This document shows, piece by piece, positions 57,401 to 63,197 of a stretch of DNA of 64,000 nt; the stretch's first letter is position 1; every line of letters begins with the position of its first letter. The DNA comes from Loripinus fragilis (taxonomy: Eukaryota; Mollusca; Bivalvia; Lucinida; Lucinidae): contig OZ026520.1 in NCBI GenBank assembly GCA_964019695.1, positions 30,104,120 to 30,168,119 of the forward strand, read 5' to 3'. The notes under the pieces are model-generated. The model was not told the DNA's origin, did not search any database, and worked only from the letters and a program-made list of their open reading frames with translations. Both the position numbers and the translations under genes were made by a program.

Positions 57401-57868
57401 GAAAAGAGACATGGTGCTGGAAAAAAGGGTATGGTGCTAGAGAAAAAAAGGCATGGTTGGCGCCATGTTAAAACTGGCTAGGGGAACACTATGCCTATAG
57501 GTAAATTACCTGGCCCCAGATGCATTGAAGATGTCTGCCCACTGGTCTGGGTTGAAAAACTCTGCTGTAAATTGCTCAGCAAAGTCAGCATAAGTGAAGT
57601 ATGGTTTGTAGTTGTTTTTCATGAAGTCAATGCAGTCCTGTTCTTTGGCTCCTTTCCAGTCGTTCCAAAACCATTCTGAGCGAAAACTAGGCACAGAAAA
57701 TACACCCCAGTGAATGAAGATACCGATTTTAGACGAATCATACCAGGCCGGCAGTGGTCTTGAGTCTAGTGATTCCCAGTTTGGCTGGTATTGGGCGCAT
57801 GACAAACAGAAGAAACAAGTAAAAAGGACAAGAAATAAAGGGGAAGAAAACAAACTATCGGTGGCCAT
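28207..57868 (-). CDS. FUCA: Alpha-L-fucosidase, GH29, eight coding exons
   Basis: Removes terminal alpha-L-fucose from glycoproteins and glycolipids in lysosomes or outside the cell. Exons (high to low): 1a 57510-57868 or 1b 54206-54564; 2 44573-44679; 3 40947-41077; 4 36895-37028; 5 35291-35388; 6 32114-32246; 7 30027-30197; 8 28207-28471. Every border is GT-AG and the phases fit, giving 465 residues; human FUCA1 is 466. A signal peptide ends near ..CLSCA (residues 1-25). The catalytic barrel runs from [10 protein letters not shown] to about residue 340. Asp221 (VVWSDGDW) matches the human nucleophile Asp225, and Glu285 (RKWEN) matches human acid/base Glu289. The last exon is the C-terminal beta-sandwich. 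Whether it is closer to FUCA1 or FUCA2 cannot be settled here. Confidence 0.95.
28472..30026 (-). other. Fucosidase intron 7
   Basis: Contains a SINE-B fragment (28683-28800), a hairpin repeat AACAGTGCAGACCC..GGGTCTTCACTGTTTG at about 29819-29881, and otherwise AT-rich sequence. No open frame of interest. Confidence 0.6.
28683..28800 (-). mobile_element. SINE fragment (family B, 3' part)
   Basis: CCCCAGTCAACAGCTATGGT, CACCTAACCACACTTTTTCC and the following bases match the tail half of the SINE at 33978-34284 in the same orientation. Confidence 0.6.
30027..30197 (-). CDS. FUCA: Fucosidase exon 7
   Basis: Acceptor TTTGCAG, donor GTGAGT. Encodes (S)[18 protein letters not shown] then [20 protein letters not shown], the conserved end of the GH29 barrel (human GGNYLLNIGPTKDG). 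171 nt; the donor leaves TG of Trp378. Confidence 0.97.
30212..30407. mobile_element. MITE-4 copy at the exon 7 acceptor
   Basis: 196 bp with inverted ends AAAACCTGTCTT..GGCCACTCAAAAA and a central palindrome GTATTGCAGAATGC / GCATTCTGCAATAC. Its edge is 14 nt from the first base of exon 7, so its end supplies the sequence upstream of the acceptor. Confidence 0.8.
30408..31858 (-). other. Rest of fucosidase intron 6
   Basis: Holds a diverged copy of the 20110-20455 element (about 30545-31190) and AT-rich sequence. No gene seen on either strand. Confidence 0.45.
31859..32071 (-). mobile_element. MITE-1 copy 1 (inverted)
   Basis: Ends GATTTCCAACAATGTG (left) and CACATTGTTGGAAATCACGT then GTCATGGCTCA (right). 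The interior fold-back is GACCAGCAAAG..CCTCAGATCAG. Same family as 35403-35641 and 44693-44931, in opposite orientation. It starts 42 nt inside the intron after the exon 6 donor. Confidence 0.85.
32114..32246 (-). CDS. FUCA: Fucosidase exon 6 (acid/base Glu)
   Basis: Acceptor TTGTAG, donor GTACTC. Encodes [20 protein letters not shown] then [20 protein letters not shown]. The Glu of KWEN aligns with human Glu289, the general acid/base; the [10 protein letters not shown] block is family-typical. Confidence 0.95.
32361..32468 (+). mobile_element. SINE fragment (family B, 3' part, plus strand)
   Basis: GGTCAAGCTTGCCCAGGAAA, AAGTGTGGTTAGGTGAACTG and a CAAAACAAAACAAAG tail mirror the minus-strand copy at 28683-28800. 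Confidence 0.65.
32508..32568. repeat. GATCAG hairpin repeat (MITE-3)
   Basis: CAGATCAGGCCCGACA..TGTCGGGCCTGATCTG is a nearly perfect palindrome flanked by AACAGTTTGGACC and GGATCAAAACTATTT. Confidence 0.85.
33388..33533. repeat. Two consecutive hairpins
   Basis: TTTTGTGTGCATAAAAGAAA pairs with TTTCTTTGACGCACACAAAA (33388-33453), then TTTTGTGTGCATAAAAGAAA again pairs with TTTCTTTTACGCACACAAAA (33468-33533). So both hairpins are copies of one unit in tandem. Confidence 0.85.
33978..34284 (-). mobile_element. tRNA-Cys-like SINE (family B), near complete
   Basis: On the minus strand the head (34284 to about 34211) reads like a tRNA: TAGCGCAGTTGGTAACG (box A), anticodon arm TCTGACTGCAGATCAAG with loop CTGCAGA (anticodon GCA, Cys) and GCGAGTTCCATCCCGGCCC (box B and acceptor side). 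The body continues to TTTACTGGGACGTAAAGCAA and a CAAAACAAAACAAA tail. It has no coding role; the overlapping open frame is incidental. Confidence 0.85.
34447..34666 (-). mobile_element. tRNA-derived SINE (family A)
   Basis: Minus-strand copy. Near its head it has AGAGTGTGTCACTTGTAGAG and GCGGGTTTGAGCCTC (box B-like); the tail has CCAACATAACTGAAAGATTG and AAAGAATCAAATC. Confidence 0.8.
34825..35160. repeat. Dispersed repeat with 100-bp palindrome, copy 1
   Basis: Starts TTATCATATGACGTCGCGTC and ends GTAAGATCCTCTATG. It includes a fold-back at 35031-35130 (AATTTATTAAACTCGTTG against CAACTCGTTTATTAAATT) centred on CTCGGCAAGCCTCGC. Copy 2 at 44012-44345 is in the same orientation. Confidence 0.85.
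35291..35388 (-). CDS. FUCA: Fucosidase exon 5
   Basis: Acceptor TTTTACAG, donor GTTAGT. Encodes [20 protein letters not shown] then [14 protein letters not shown]. The NDRWG and CHHGGY motifs are family hallmarks (human CSCHHGGYYNCED). 98 nt. Confidence 0.95.
35403..35641 (+). mobile_element. MITE-1 copy 2, 14 nt from the exon 5 acceptor
   Basis: 239 bp. Ends TGAGCCGTAACACGTGATTT and GAAATCTCATGTCATGGCTC-A are inverted. The interior palindrome is GCGACCAGCAAAGGCT against AGCCTTTGCTGGTCGC-like sequence. 35389-35402 (14 nt, including the acceptor) is all that separates it from exon 5. Confidence 0.9.
35963..36196. mobile_element. MITE-5 copy 1
   Basis: Inverted ends: CTCGAGGTTATAAAACTTTT, TCATGCTCAACTCAACTGAG against CTCAGTTGAGTTAAGCATGA, AAAAGTTTTAAAACCTCGAG. 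The centre has a CATTTATGAGCATGATAA pair. Second copy at 48301-48524. Confidence 0.85.
36561..36624. repeat. GATCAG hairpin repeat (MITE-3)
   Basis: CAGATCAGACTGCTTCT against AGAAGCAGTCTGATCAG. Flanks on both sides also match 48030-48175, so the repeated module is about 145 bp. Confidence 0.85.
36895..37028 (-). CDS. FUCA: Fucosidase exon 4 (nucleophile Asp)
   Basis: Acceptor TTTGCAG, donor GTATGG. Encodes [20 protein letters not shown] then [20 protein letters not shown]. Asp221 of WSDG aligns with the human nucleophile Asp225. 134 nt. Confidence 0.97.
37538..37699. repeat. Long inverted repeat, 14-nt loop
   Basis: Left arm 37538-37611, right arm 37626-37699. Paired blocks include CATTATTACTTTA, CTTGAT..GATGGGT, GTGGCTGCGCCAGGAAC against GTTCCTGGCGCAGCCAC, and TCACAC/GTGTGA. 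Confidence 0.85.
38495..38680 (-). mobile_element. tRNA-derived SINE (family A)
   Basis: Minus-strand copy with AGTGGCTCATTGCCTGAC, GCGGGTTAGAGCCTC, CAAAACACATTAATCC and a CAAATTAAACTC-type end. Diverged from 34447-34666. Confidence 0.75.
40947..41077 (-). CDS. FUCA: Fucosidase exon 3
   Basis: Acceptor ATACTAG, donor GTAAGA. Encodes (G)[18 protein letters not shown] then [18 protein letters not shown] and FVV. The GLYHSL-EWF-PL motif is diagnostic. 131 nt; Gly156 is split across the exon 2/3 junction. Confidence 0.97.
41098..42560. repeat. Repeat block with ~300-bp tandem units and a GGAC microsatellite
   Basis: After a SINE (41221-41410), a unit marked by CCTTTTGGCCCCTCCCC recurs at 41768, 42062 and 42370 (periods about 294 and 308). 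Each unit also has GACCCCC..CCCCAAGTC, GGGCATGACCCAGG and AAAATCCCGTCTGATATGT. The block ends GAGGAGATAGCGTGACGG, then (GGAC/AGAC)n at about 42497-42543, then GATTGCAATATCCCCGACTG. It begins about 20 nt upstream of the exon 3 acceptor. Non-coding. Confidence 0.85.
41221..41410 (+). mobile_element. tRNA-derived SINE (family A)
   Basis: AGCTTAGTGGTAGAGTGCTT (box A-like), GCGGGTTCGAGCCTC (box B), GGCGTCACTGCGTTGTGTCC, TTGAGCAAGACACATTAGTC, TTCAACCCAGGAAGAC, with an AATCAAATCAAAC tail. The cleanest copy in the window. Confidence 0.9.
42856..42888. repeat. C homopolymer-like tract
   Basis: Almost pure C for about 32 bases with a single A. Confidence 0.95.
42900..43570. repeat. Three degenerate repeat units ending in GACAGACA
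   Basis: GAGTTATGGTTCTTG at 43060, 43241 and 43399 heads three diverged units, each followed by CA..TC.CA.TGTGCT and AACT/AAATG.ATGAAG.TTCAT. The last ends GTAACGGACAGACAGACGGA. Short plus-strand frames here have no domain. Confidence 0.7.
43571..44011 (-). other. Part of fucosidase intron 2
   Basis: Contains a hairpin at about 43670-43730 (GCAAACAGTGTAGATCCTG against CTACACTGTTTGCA). Otherwise plain AT-rich sequence. Confidence 0.5.
44012..44345. repeat. Dispersed repeat with palindrome, copy 2
   Basis: Same landmarks and orientation as 34825-35160: TTATCATATGACGTCGCGTC, AAAATCGATAAAC.ACTAGTGG-like, TTATTAAACTCGTTG, CTCGGCAAGCCTCGCATTTT, GTAAGATCCTCTAT. Confidence 0.9.
44573..44679 (-). 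CDS. FUCA: Fucosidase exon 2
   Basis: Acceptor TTTTTCAG, donor GTAAGA. Encodes (R)[18 protein letters not shown] then [17 protein letters not shown](G). KHHEGF is the classic GH29 active-site motif. 107 nt; the first A completes Arg120 from AG of exon 1. Confidence 0.97.
44693..44931 (+). mobile_element. MITE-1 copy 3, 13 nt from the exon 2 acceptor
   Basis: 239 bp, the same length and orientation as 35403-35641. Ends TGAGCTGTGACACGTGATTT and GAAATCTCATGCCACGGCTC-A. Only 44680-44692 separates it from exon 2. Confidence 0.9.
44932..48072 (-). other. Part of the long fucosidase intron 1
   Basis: Contains a hairpin at about 45000-45060 (AACAGTGAAGACCC against GGGTCTACACTGTT), a (GAT)n microsatellite (45391-45440), a MITE-2 piece (about 46650-46760) and a MITE-1-type hairpin (AGCAAAGGCGCTGATCAG.. 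at 47125-47192). No gene seen. Confidence 0.5.
45391..45440. repeat. GAT/ATG microsatellite
   Basis: About fifteen GAT units with one interruption (GGTGTG). Confidence 0.95.
48073..48136. repeat. GATCAG hairpin repeat (MITE-3)
   Basis: TAGATCAGACTGCTTCT against AGAAGCAGTCTGATCAG. Shares about 145 bp with 36520-36665. Confidence 0.85.
48301..48524. mobile_element. MITE-5 copy 2
   Basis: GAGGTTATAAACTTTTTTCA, GCTCAACTCAACTGAGCAT against TCATGCTCAGTTGAGCATGA. Same orientation as 35963-36196. Confidence 0.8.
48732..48909. mobile_element. MITE-2, complete copy
   Basis: Ends CCAGATAA and TTATCTGG. The centre is a perfect palindrome, TACTCAAAAGAACCGTCTCA with TGAGACGGTTCTTTTGAGCA. Best copy of the family in the window. 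Confidence 0.85.
49110..49640 (-). pseudogene. C-terminal remnant of a LINE, minus strand
   Basis: Reading down from 49640: [19 protein letters not shown], then [20 protein letters not shown] and [18 protein letters not shown] frameshift near 49440 leads to [20 protein letters not shown] then [20 protein letters not shown], and the stop is at about 49151. This is the usual jockey/RTE-type C-terminal block seen in many invertebrate LINEs. The reverse transcriptase core is missing (5' truncation). Confidence 0.8.
49905..49995. repeat. Compound hairpin with repeated CATCTGC
   Basis: TGATATTTCATGAGAATCAT pairs with ATGATTCTCATGAAATATCA. A second smaller copy of ATGATTCTCATCATCTGC is nested in the middle. 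Confidence 0.85.
49996..50309 (-). other. Spacer with TA microsatellite
   Basis: TA repeat at about 50124-50145; otherwise nothing recognised. Confidence 0.5.
50310..50448. repeat. Long imperfect inverted repeat
   Basis: Left arm 50310-50373 (GATCACACATGTTTTTTCAT, TGCTGGTCCT, GTTTGAACAC) pairs with 50384-50448 (GTGTTCAAAC, AGGGACCAGGCA, ACATGTGTGATC). Loop about 10 nt. The two short open frames over it are mirror-image artefacts. Confidence 0.85.
50449..51100 (-). other. Spacer
   Basis: No gene or repeat recognised. Confidence 0.35.
51119..51292. repeat. 28-bp minisatellite with an inverted terminal copy
   Basis: GTTACATGGAATGACA-type units start at 51121, 51149, 51177, 51205 and 51233, exactly 28 bp apart. 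After GCTGTTTAACA an inverted unit follows (AACTTGTGTCATTCCATGTA, 51263-51292), so the last units can fold into a hairpin. Confidence 0.95.
51293..53672 (-). other. Fucosidase intron 1 with partial MITE-2 and SINE copies
   Basis: MITE-2 copies are at about 51455-51597 (inner palindrome deleted) and 52832-53008. A repeat with GTCTCATCCGACAGACTGGG is near 52258, resembling 44488-44507. A decayed minus-strand SINE-A is at about 53490-53645. G run at 53356-53369. The open frame 51863-52108 reflects a short reiteration of CCCTCTGGAGCTCT and has no domain. Confidence 0.5.
53673..53850. mobile_element. MITE-2, complete copy
   Basis: CCAGATAA and TTATCTGG ends; centre GTACTCAAAAGAACCCTCTC with GAGATGGTTCTTTTGAGCAC. 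Confidence 0.85.
54017..54179. mobile_element. MITE-2, copy with shortened centre
   Basis: CAGATAAG and CTTATCTG ends. One arm of the central palindrome is deleted. It ends 27 nt from the exon 1b donor. Confidence 0.8.
54206..54564 (-). CDS. FUCA: Fucosidase alternative first coding exon 1b
   Basis: ATG at 54564. Encodes [20 protein letters not shown].. (signal peptide to about ..CLSCA), then [36 protein letters not shown] and ..ADIFNASGA, with AG left for Arg120 before the donor GTAATT. The frame is open upstream to 54660 without another ATG. Compared with 1a there are 18 differences in 119 residues. The family's SEWFW block is changed to GAWFW, replacing the conserved Glu65 by Ala. It is closest to exon 2 (9.5 kb away). 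Confidence 0.93.
54661..56442. other. Spacer between the two first exons, part 1
   Basis: Contains a hairpin at about 55134-55208 (TCTTAAAGGAAAGAATTTGC against GCAAATTCTTTCCTTTAAGA). A minus-strand open stretch (55201-55440) reads ..[19 protein letters not shown].. but has no recognised domain or clear splice sites. No further fucosidase exons lie between 1b and 1a. Confidence 0.45.
56443..57220. mobile_element. TIR element with subterminal 15-bp repeats
   Basis: The left end has five variants of GACAGTTCACCGACA (56460-56565); the right end has four inverted copies (TGTCGGTGAACTGTC, 57128-57210). The interior is AT-rich with short frames lacking domains. Clusters of short repeats near both ends are typical of transposase-binding sites in some DNA transposons. 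Non-autonomous; superfamily unknown. Confidence 0.8.
57510..57868 (-). CDS. FUCA: Fucosidase first coding exon 1a
   Basis: ATG at 57868. Encodes [20 protein letters not shown].. (signal peptide to about ..CLSCA), then [16 protein letters not shown] and [10 protein letters not shown]. It keeps the FIHWG and SEWFW motifs of animal GH29 enzymes, including Glu65. Same length (359 nt), donor (GTAATT) and phase as 1b, so both can splice to exon 2. It is 13 kb upstream of exon 2. It could be an alternative first exon or the stump of a duplicated gene. Confidence 0.93.
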
Positions 57869-58257
57869 TTTGTCTCTCACGTGACATGAGCGTCGAGGGG
57901 GTAACGGCTAGCCGCATGCAAGTCGTGTCGGTGGAGGGGGGGGAGGGGTGGGGAGTGGGGGTACACACTACATGTAAATTCAAATACAAGATACAGGGAG
58001 ATTTTTGACACTGTTAAGTGATTGGACAGAGGCATTAATTGAATAATAAACTGCAAGTAGATACGGTTCATACACTCTTCCGAATACAGTGCGACTATGC
58101 CCTTGGGATATGCATTTTAGTTTTATTTATTTGACAGTGTAGCTTATAAGAGGCGTAGCCTTTTAAGAAGGTAGGCGGTTATGGCATAAAGGGGCATTGC
58201 TCTGTATAGGGTTTGATAAACTTTGAAACAAGAGACAACAAATAGTAATGAAAATAT
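57869..58257 (-). promoter_or_regulatory. Presumed promoter and 5' flank of exon 1a
   Basis: Upstream of the exon 1a ATG. Includes a C/G-rich stretch (about 57930-57965, GGAGGGGGGGGAGGGGTGGG). No TATA box or initiator I would defend, so this is positional inference only. Confidence 0.3.
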
Positions 58258-58640
58258 ATACATTAGTCATGATTGTCAACTGGATTTAGCAATCAAAAGA
58301 CATTCGCCATGATTGTCAACTGGATTTAGCAATTAACAGACATAGTCACGATTGTCAACTGGATTTAGCAATTAATAGACATGAGTCATGATTGACAACT
58401 GAATTTAGCAATTAATAGACATAATTCAGGATTGTCAACTGGATTTAGCAATTAATAGACATTAGTCATGATTGTCAACTGGATTTAGCAATTAAGTAGC
58501 AATTTACAGACATTGGTCACGATTGTCAACTGGATTTAGCAATTAATAGACATTAGTCATGATTGACAACTGAATTTAGCAATTAATAGACATAATTCAG
58601 GATTGTCAACTGGATTTAGCAATTAATAGACATGTTGGCT
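58258..58640. repeat. ~40-bp minisatellite
   Basis: About nine units built on CATGATTGTCAACTGGATTT, AGCAATTAATAGACAT. Variants include GATTGACAACTGAATTT and AATTCAGGATTGTCAACTG. A pair of adjacent variants (GACAACTGAATTT then TTCAGGATTG) recurs in the same order at 58383-58445 and 58553-58615, which indicates block duplication. Confidence 0.95.
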
Positions 58641-60227
58641 GTTTTTTGTTGTTGTTTTTTTTGCCACACAATGCATCTCATCACTATCAAGCTTTGTACC
58701 AAATTTCAGAATCCTAACTCGTGTAGTTGCTGAGGAATCTTTGACAGAAAAAATATGTTATAATGTATTATATAAGAGTGACAGAAGGAAAAATTGAAAA
58801 AAGAAGGCAAAATGAGATTTAGTATCTAAATTTTCATATACACAGTACACTTTGCCTACCTAAAGGTGTACACAAAATTTTAAAACACTGGTTCCAATAG
58901 GAGCTGAGAAATATGTGACAGAAATTTCCTTGGAGAGAAAGAAGTGAACAAATAAACGGACTGATGAGCAATATGTGGCTGCTTTTTGTTACACAATTCA
59001 ACTCATCACTATCAAGCTACACAATACAACTCATCACAATCAAGCTTTGTACCAAATTTCAGAATCCTAACTTATGTAGTTGCTGAGAAATCTTTAACAG
59101 AAAAAAAATAATATGAAGGGGTCACAGCAACAAAGTGCTTTAGTCCACTTTTGGGCATAATATTGAGTTAGCCTCTTTTTCATGTATAAAAAACATTTCC
59201 GCACCGTATTAACCCCCTTTGACCATCAAATTACTATAAAAAGTTGAAATAATTAGGACTATATCATTTTCACAATGGTCCTAAGTCCAAAATTGGATGT
59301 TAATGCATAAAAGGGCCTAACTCCATATTTTATTTTTTCGGATTTATTGCAAAGTTTTATTGCCTTATAATCATTATTATCACACATTGAACCTCAAATA
59401 GCAACATTTCGCTTGCTTGACATTAATTCCCGTCCAATGGAATCTCTAAACTAATTGTATACAACATAAAACCTAGACTATGGACTTAGGACATTTGTGT
59501 TATTGAAATCTGTTCATATTTATGGAATTTACGTAAATCAACTGTTTTATCCAGGTTTTCGCTGTTGTACTCGTAAGAAACAAGCTTTCTACACACTATC
59601 ATGCACTGTTTTAGTATTGATGGACTGTCATAAACTTTCTGTATGCACTTTTTAAGTTTTATGAAATTTGGACTTAGGTCCCTTGTTGCAGAAACGAAAT
59701 CGCTAAAATCAAGTTTTTCTCATTTCAAGCAGTTAAATCATTGAAAAATCTCCTGAATTCACTAATTTCAAACATATCTCGTTCATTTTTGCAAGAAAAA
59801 TCTTCATGTTTTGAGAATTGACAAAAAATATGTTTTTCACGTTTTTCTCGAAATAATGAAAAATGGACTAAAGTACCTTGTTGCTGTGACCCCTTCTAAT
59901 TGTTATAATGTGTTATATAAGAGTGGCAGAAGGAAAAAATGAAGAAAAAAATGAAAAGAAGACAAAATGAGTTTTAGTATGTACACAAAATTTTAAAACA
60001 CTGGTTCCAATAGGAACTGAGAAATATGTGACAGAAATTTCTATTGGAGAGAAAGAAATGAACAAATAAACGGACTGATGAGCAATATGTGGCTGCTTTT
60101 TTTGTTACACAATTCAACTCATCACTATCAAGCTACACAATACAACTCATCACTATCAAGCTTTGTACCAAATTTCAGGATCCTAGATCAAGTAGTTGCT
60201 GAGAAATCTTTGACAGAAAAAAGTTTA
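58641..60227. repeat. Repeated 'CTATCAAGCTTTGTACC' units, split by an insertion
   Basis: ACTATCAAGCTTTGTACCAA, ATTTCAGAATCCTAACT, GTAGTTGCTGAG.AATCTTT and the following GACAGAAAAA recur at about 58682, 59037 and 60158, with intermediate parts (TTTTAAAACACTGGTTCCAA, GAGAAATATGTGACAGAAAT) at 58880 and 59990. The last unit leads into the GACA microsatellite. Non-coding. Confidence 0.8.
59115..59896. mobile_element. 782-bp TIR element nested in the repeats
   Basis: Ends GAAGGGGTCACAGCAACAA and its inverted partner TTGTTGCTGTGACCCCTTC. The inverted ends extend to about 33 bp with two mismatches (..CTTTAGTCCA). It interrupts a repeat unit whose intact form at 58741-58775 reads GACAGAAAAAATATGTTATA. 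No transposase frame, so non-autonomous. Confidence 0.9.
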
Positions 60228-60375
60228 CAGACAGACAGACAGACAGACAGCAGACATACAGACAGACAGACAAACAAACAAACAGACAAATACACACAAT
60301 AACAGAAAAGGCAAACGTATATAGTTTACATACAGACAGACAAACAAACAAACAGATAGACAGACAAACAAACAC
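60228..60375. repeat. GACA / CAAA microsatellite
   Basis: (GACA)n with ACAAACAAACA blocks, interrupted by ATACACACAATAACAGAAAA, present twice with a similar AGAAAAGGCAAA spacer. The Cys-rich frames on the minus strand (CLSVCLFVC..) are translations of this repeat, not genes. Confidence 0.95.
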
Positions 60376-60429
60376 AATTCAGAAAAGGCAAAAACTATAT
60401 ACCCTCTATATATACTTCGTACCTGGGGT

Positions 60430-60960
60430 ATAACCAGTTGATAGACATTCGGCATGATTGTCAATAGTTGTAGCTGGTTGATAAACGTTCGTCATGATTG
60501 TCAATATGAGTTATCAGAGAATAGACAATCACCATGATTGTCATCAATGGGAATCGACTTAATCGACAATCACAATGATTGCCAACATGTGAAACCTTTC
60601 AATAGATCTAGACATAGACAATCACCGTGATTGCCAACATGAGTAACCAGTTAATAGACAATCATCACGATTGTCAACATGAGTAACCCTATAAACAGAC
60701 AATCAATATGTTTTACAAAATGAGTTACCAGATAATAGACGTTTTCATGAGAAATCACTTAATTGACAATCACCATGATTGTCAACATGTGAAACCTTTT
60801 AATTGACAATCACTATTCTTATCTACATGAGTAACCTGGCAATAAACAATCATCATGGTTGTCAACGTGAATAACCCAGTTTACAGACAATAACCAAGAT
60901 TGTCAACATGAGTTACCCTACTTAACAGACAACCACCATCATCACACCCAGGGAGCGGAA
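60430..60960. repeat. Degenerate minisatellite related to 58258-58640
   Basis: Units of about 40-50 bp built on ATAGACAATCACCATGATTG, TCAACATGAGTAACC. The GACA.T..CATGATTGTCAAC core is shared with the array 1.8 kb upstream, but the spacer differs. About eleven diverged units. Confidence 0.85.
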
Positions 60961-62197
60961 GTGACCGGACAATTGCGAGTGTACGACAAGTAACGGCACT
61001 TGTGATGTTGTACATTGGACGGTTGGTCACTAGCGGTATTGATTATTCATTTACACCATAAACAAACTTCTTTTTCTTACACGAAAAACCCCAGCATATG
61101 CGTGTTTTGGGTATAGAAGGTAAGTTATATTTGTGAGTTACTTTCTGGCTGGATTGAAATCCTATTTCATTGTCCATGATCAGTGAATTTGAATTCTAAT
61201 CACTTGTTTATCAACAACGGGTGATTGATTTTCGAATCTTTAAACATGAAACAAACGTGCATAAAAACGCAAATTGACTGTCATTAGGAGTTTTACTCTT
61301 CTAATATTTGTAATTTCTAAGGAAACACTAATATTTTTTGTCAAAACAAAACCAGAGCACGACAAATGGCGAAAACATGACACACGTGGGAGCATGGCAC
61401 CGTTCAGTCACTTGCTGTCGTTTGCGTACGGATTGTACATGACAACTGCGACTTTACTGAACGGTCACTTGTATACTGAGAGTCATATAATTTTTCTCAT
61501 TTTATGCATACCAGTGCCAATTTTTCACCTTTCCTTGTCAAGAAACGTTTGTTCTTAAATGCTGTCTGCTATATCGACTGCTGCATATATTCACCCACAC
61601 TACAGGTTATTTTTGATCATATAAAACCAAACATTGATCCTTAAAGAGCAACTTAAATCTCATTCCAAAATGCCATAAGCGGACCCATATTTCATTCATT
61701 AAAATTAATATGAAGCACGATCCTGAATGAAATCCAGACTAATAGGCCATGAGATAGATATGAGTCTGATCCAACCCCTTCCCTCACCCCTACCACACAC
61801 ACAGGGGGGATTTTGTTGACTCTGATTTCCATGAAGCCCAATGTCTTACATTTAAAAAAATGTTACCCTCTGCCAAGTGTGATGTAATATTGTAACATAC
61901 TATTACGTATGTACTTATGTTACATTTTGCATTACTACCCTTTTTCCAGGAATATTTTATGCCTATTGAATCTCAAGAAATGTTTATTACTGTTTACTGG
62001 GTCTAATCTTTTGATGTTGCTACAAAGACAATTAAGTAACCTAACCAAAACTTCAAATACCTGCTCCCTACCTTTTAGAGCGTTTTAGGCATTTGCAAAT
62101 AGCTACCACTTCATAAATTTTCAATAATAACAAAGACATGTTTTTGCTAAAAAGCTTAACAGAAAGTTTGAGGCTTAAAAACACACACATATATATA
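60961..62197. other. Spacer
   Basis: No repeat family recognised. An open frame at 61274-61558 has hydrophobic stretches but no start context, homology or splice signal I would defend. Confidence 0.4.
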
Positions 62198-62887
62198 CTA
62201 GGCCAAAAAAGAAATGCCGCATATAAAACATACATTGTATATAGGGGGTCTTTCACCAATCTCTCGCAAACAATTTGTCACAGTTTGAGCGCTGATTCTT
62301 GGATTATGAGTTCCTGGGGTTGTGCTAGCTTTCATTGTCATTGGACGAAATTGATTCAGCAGTTTAAACCTACGTTTTTATCTATCTTGACGTCGCGTCA
62401 TTAGGCGATGATGTCATGAATGTGCACGGCCTGATATTGTTCCAATTTGTCAGAAACGTTTCCTTAGACGTCCAATCATCCTTGCATGGCATCGAAATTG
62501 TTGGGCTATCACCGATGGCGTCACGTTAGCTTGTAACATTCTTATCGCCTTTTTGCGTTCAACATGTGTTCGTTTTGGCTTCGTAAATTAGCAATGTGTA
62601 ACTTTAATTTTAAAGTTTTAAAATGTTTTGAAGCAAACTGTATATTAGGCTTGTGATTTAAGTAGTTATTACATGTGTAATTCTAAATAAAATGAATGTG
62701 CACGTGAAAAACTTGAAAATAAAAAGACAGCCAGTACACTTGTTTGGGTTGACTAAGCTCAATGAAACAATGTGAATAATGTGTGGCAGGAATAGTAGCG
62801 AAACATAGATAGCAGATGAAATTTTGTAACTCTCATTTAACGCGCAATATTTTTAATCTTTATATGCCGCGTTTTTTTTTGGCCTAG
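62198..62887. mobile_element. 690-bp mariner-like MITE
   Basis: Inverted ends CTAGGCCAAAAAAGAAATGC and its partner (..GCGTTTTTTTTTGGCCTAG), extending to about 30 bp with small differences, flanked by TA on both sides as expected for Tc1/mariner-type insertion. No transposase catalytic motif, so non-autonomous. Confidence 0.85.
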
Positions 62888-63197
62888 TATATATCCAGCA
62901 GCCATCTTAATAGATAAATTACCAGCAGCATATAATACTTGAGTAGCATGTTTATCTTGAAACCATAATGCAGATAGTAACGTATGTAACATAAAAATAT
63001 GCTAATGGAAACACTCCCCCATTTAGGAGATATTTATACTCTATGATTTTCTAAAACTGCATCAATGTATATAAGAATATAAGATACAAAATGGCTCATG
63101 TTAGTTTCTGACAGTTTTTGGTTTACTGTGTTACAGCCCACTTAACTCTGTTACCCTATTTTAGTCTCAAGTCCTATTGTGCAAATAAAAGCCAGAT

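Noticed and set aside
57510..57868. A second complete fucosidase gene upstream
   Set aside because: No exon 2-8 copies are found between 1a and 1b or elsewhere in the window; only exon 1 is duplicated.
60175..60464. Long Cys-rich minus-strand open frames (CLSVCLFVC..)
   Set aside because: They are translations of the GACA/CAAA microsatellite.
61274..61558. 94-codon plus-strand open frame
   Set aside because: Hydrophobic composition fits chance AT-rich translation; no domain or splice support.
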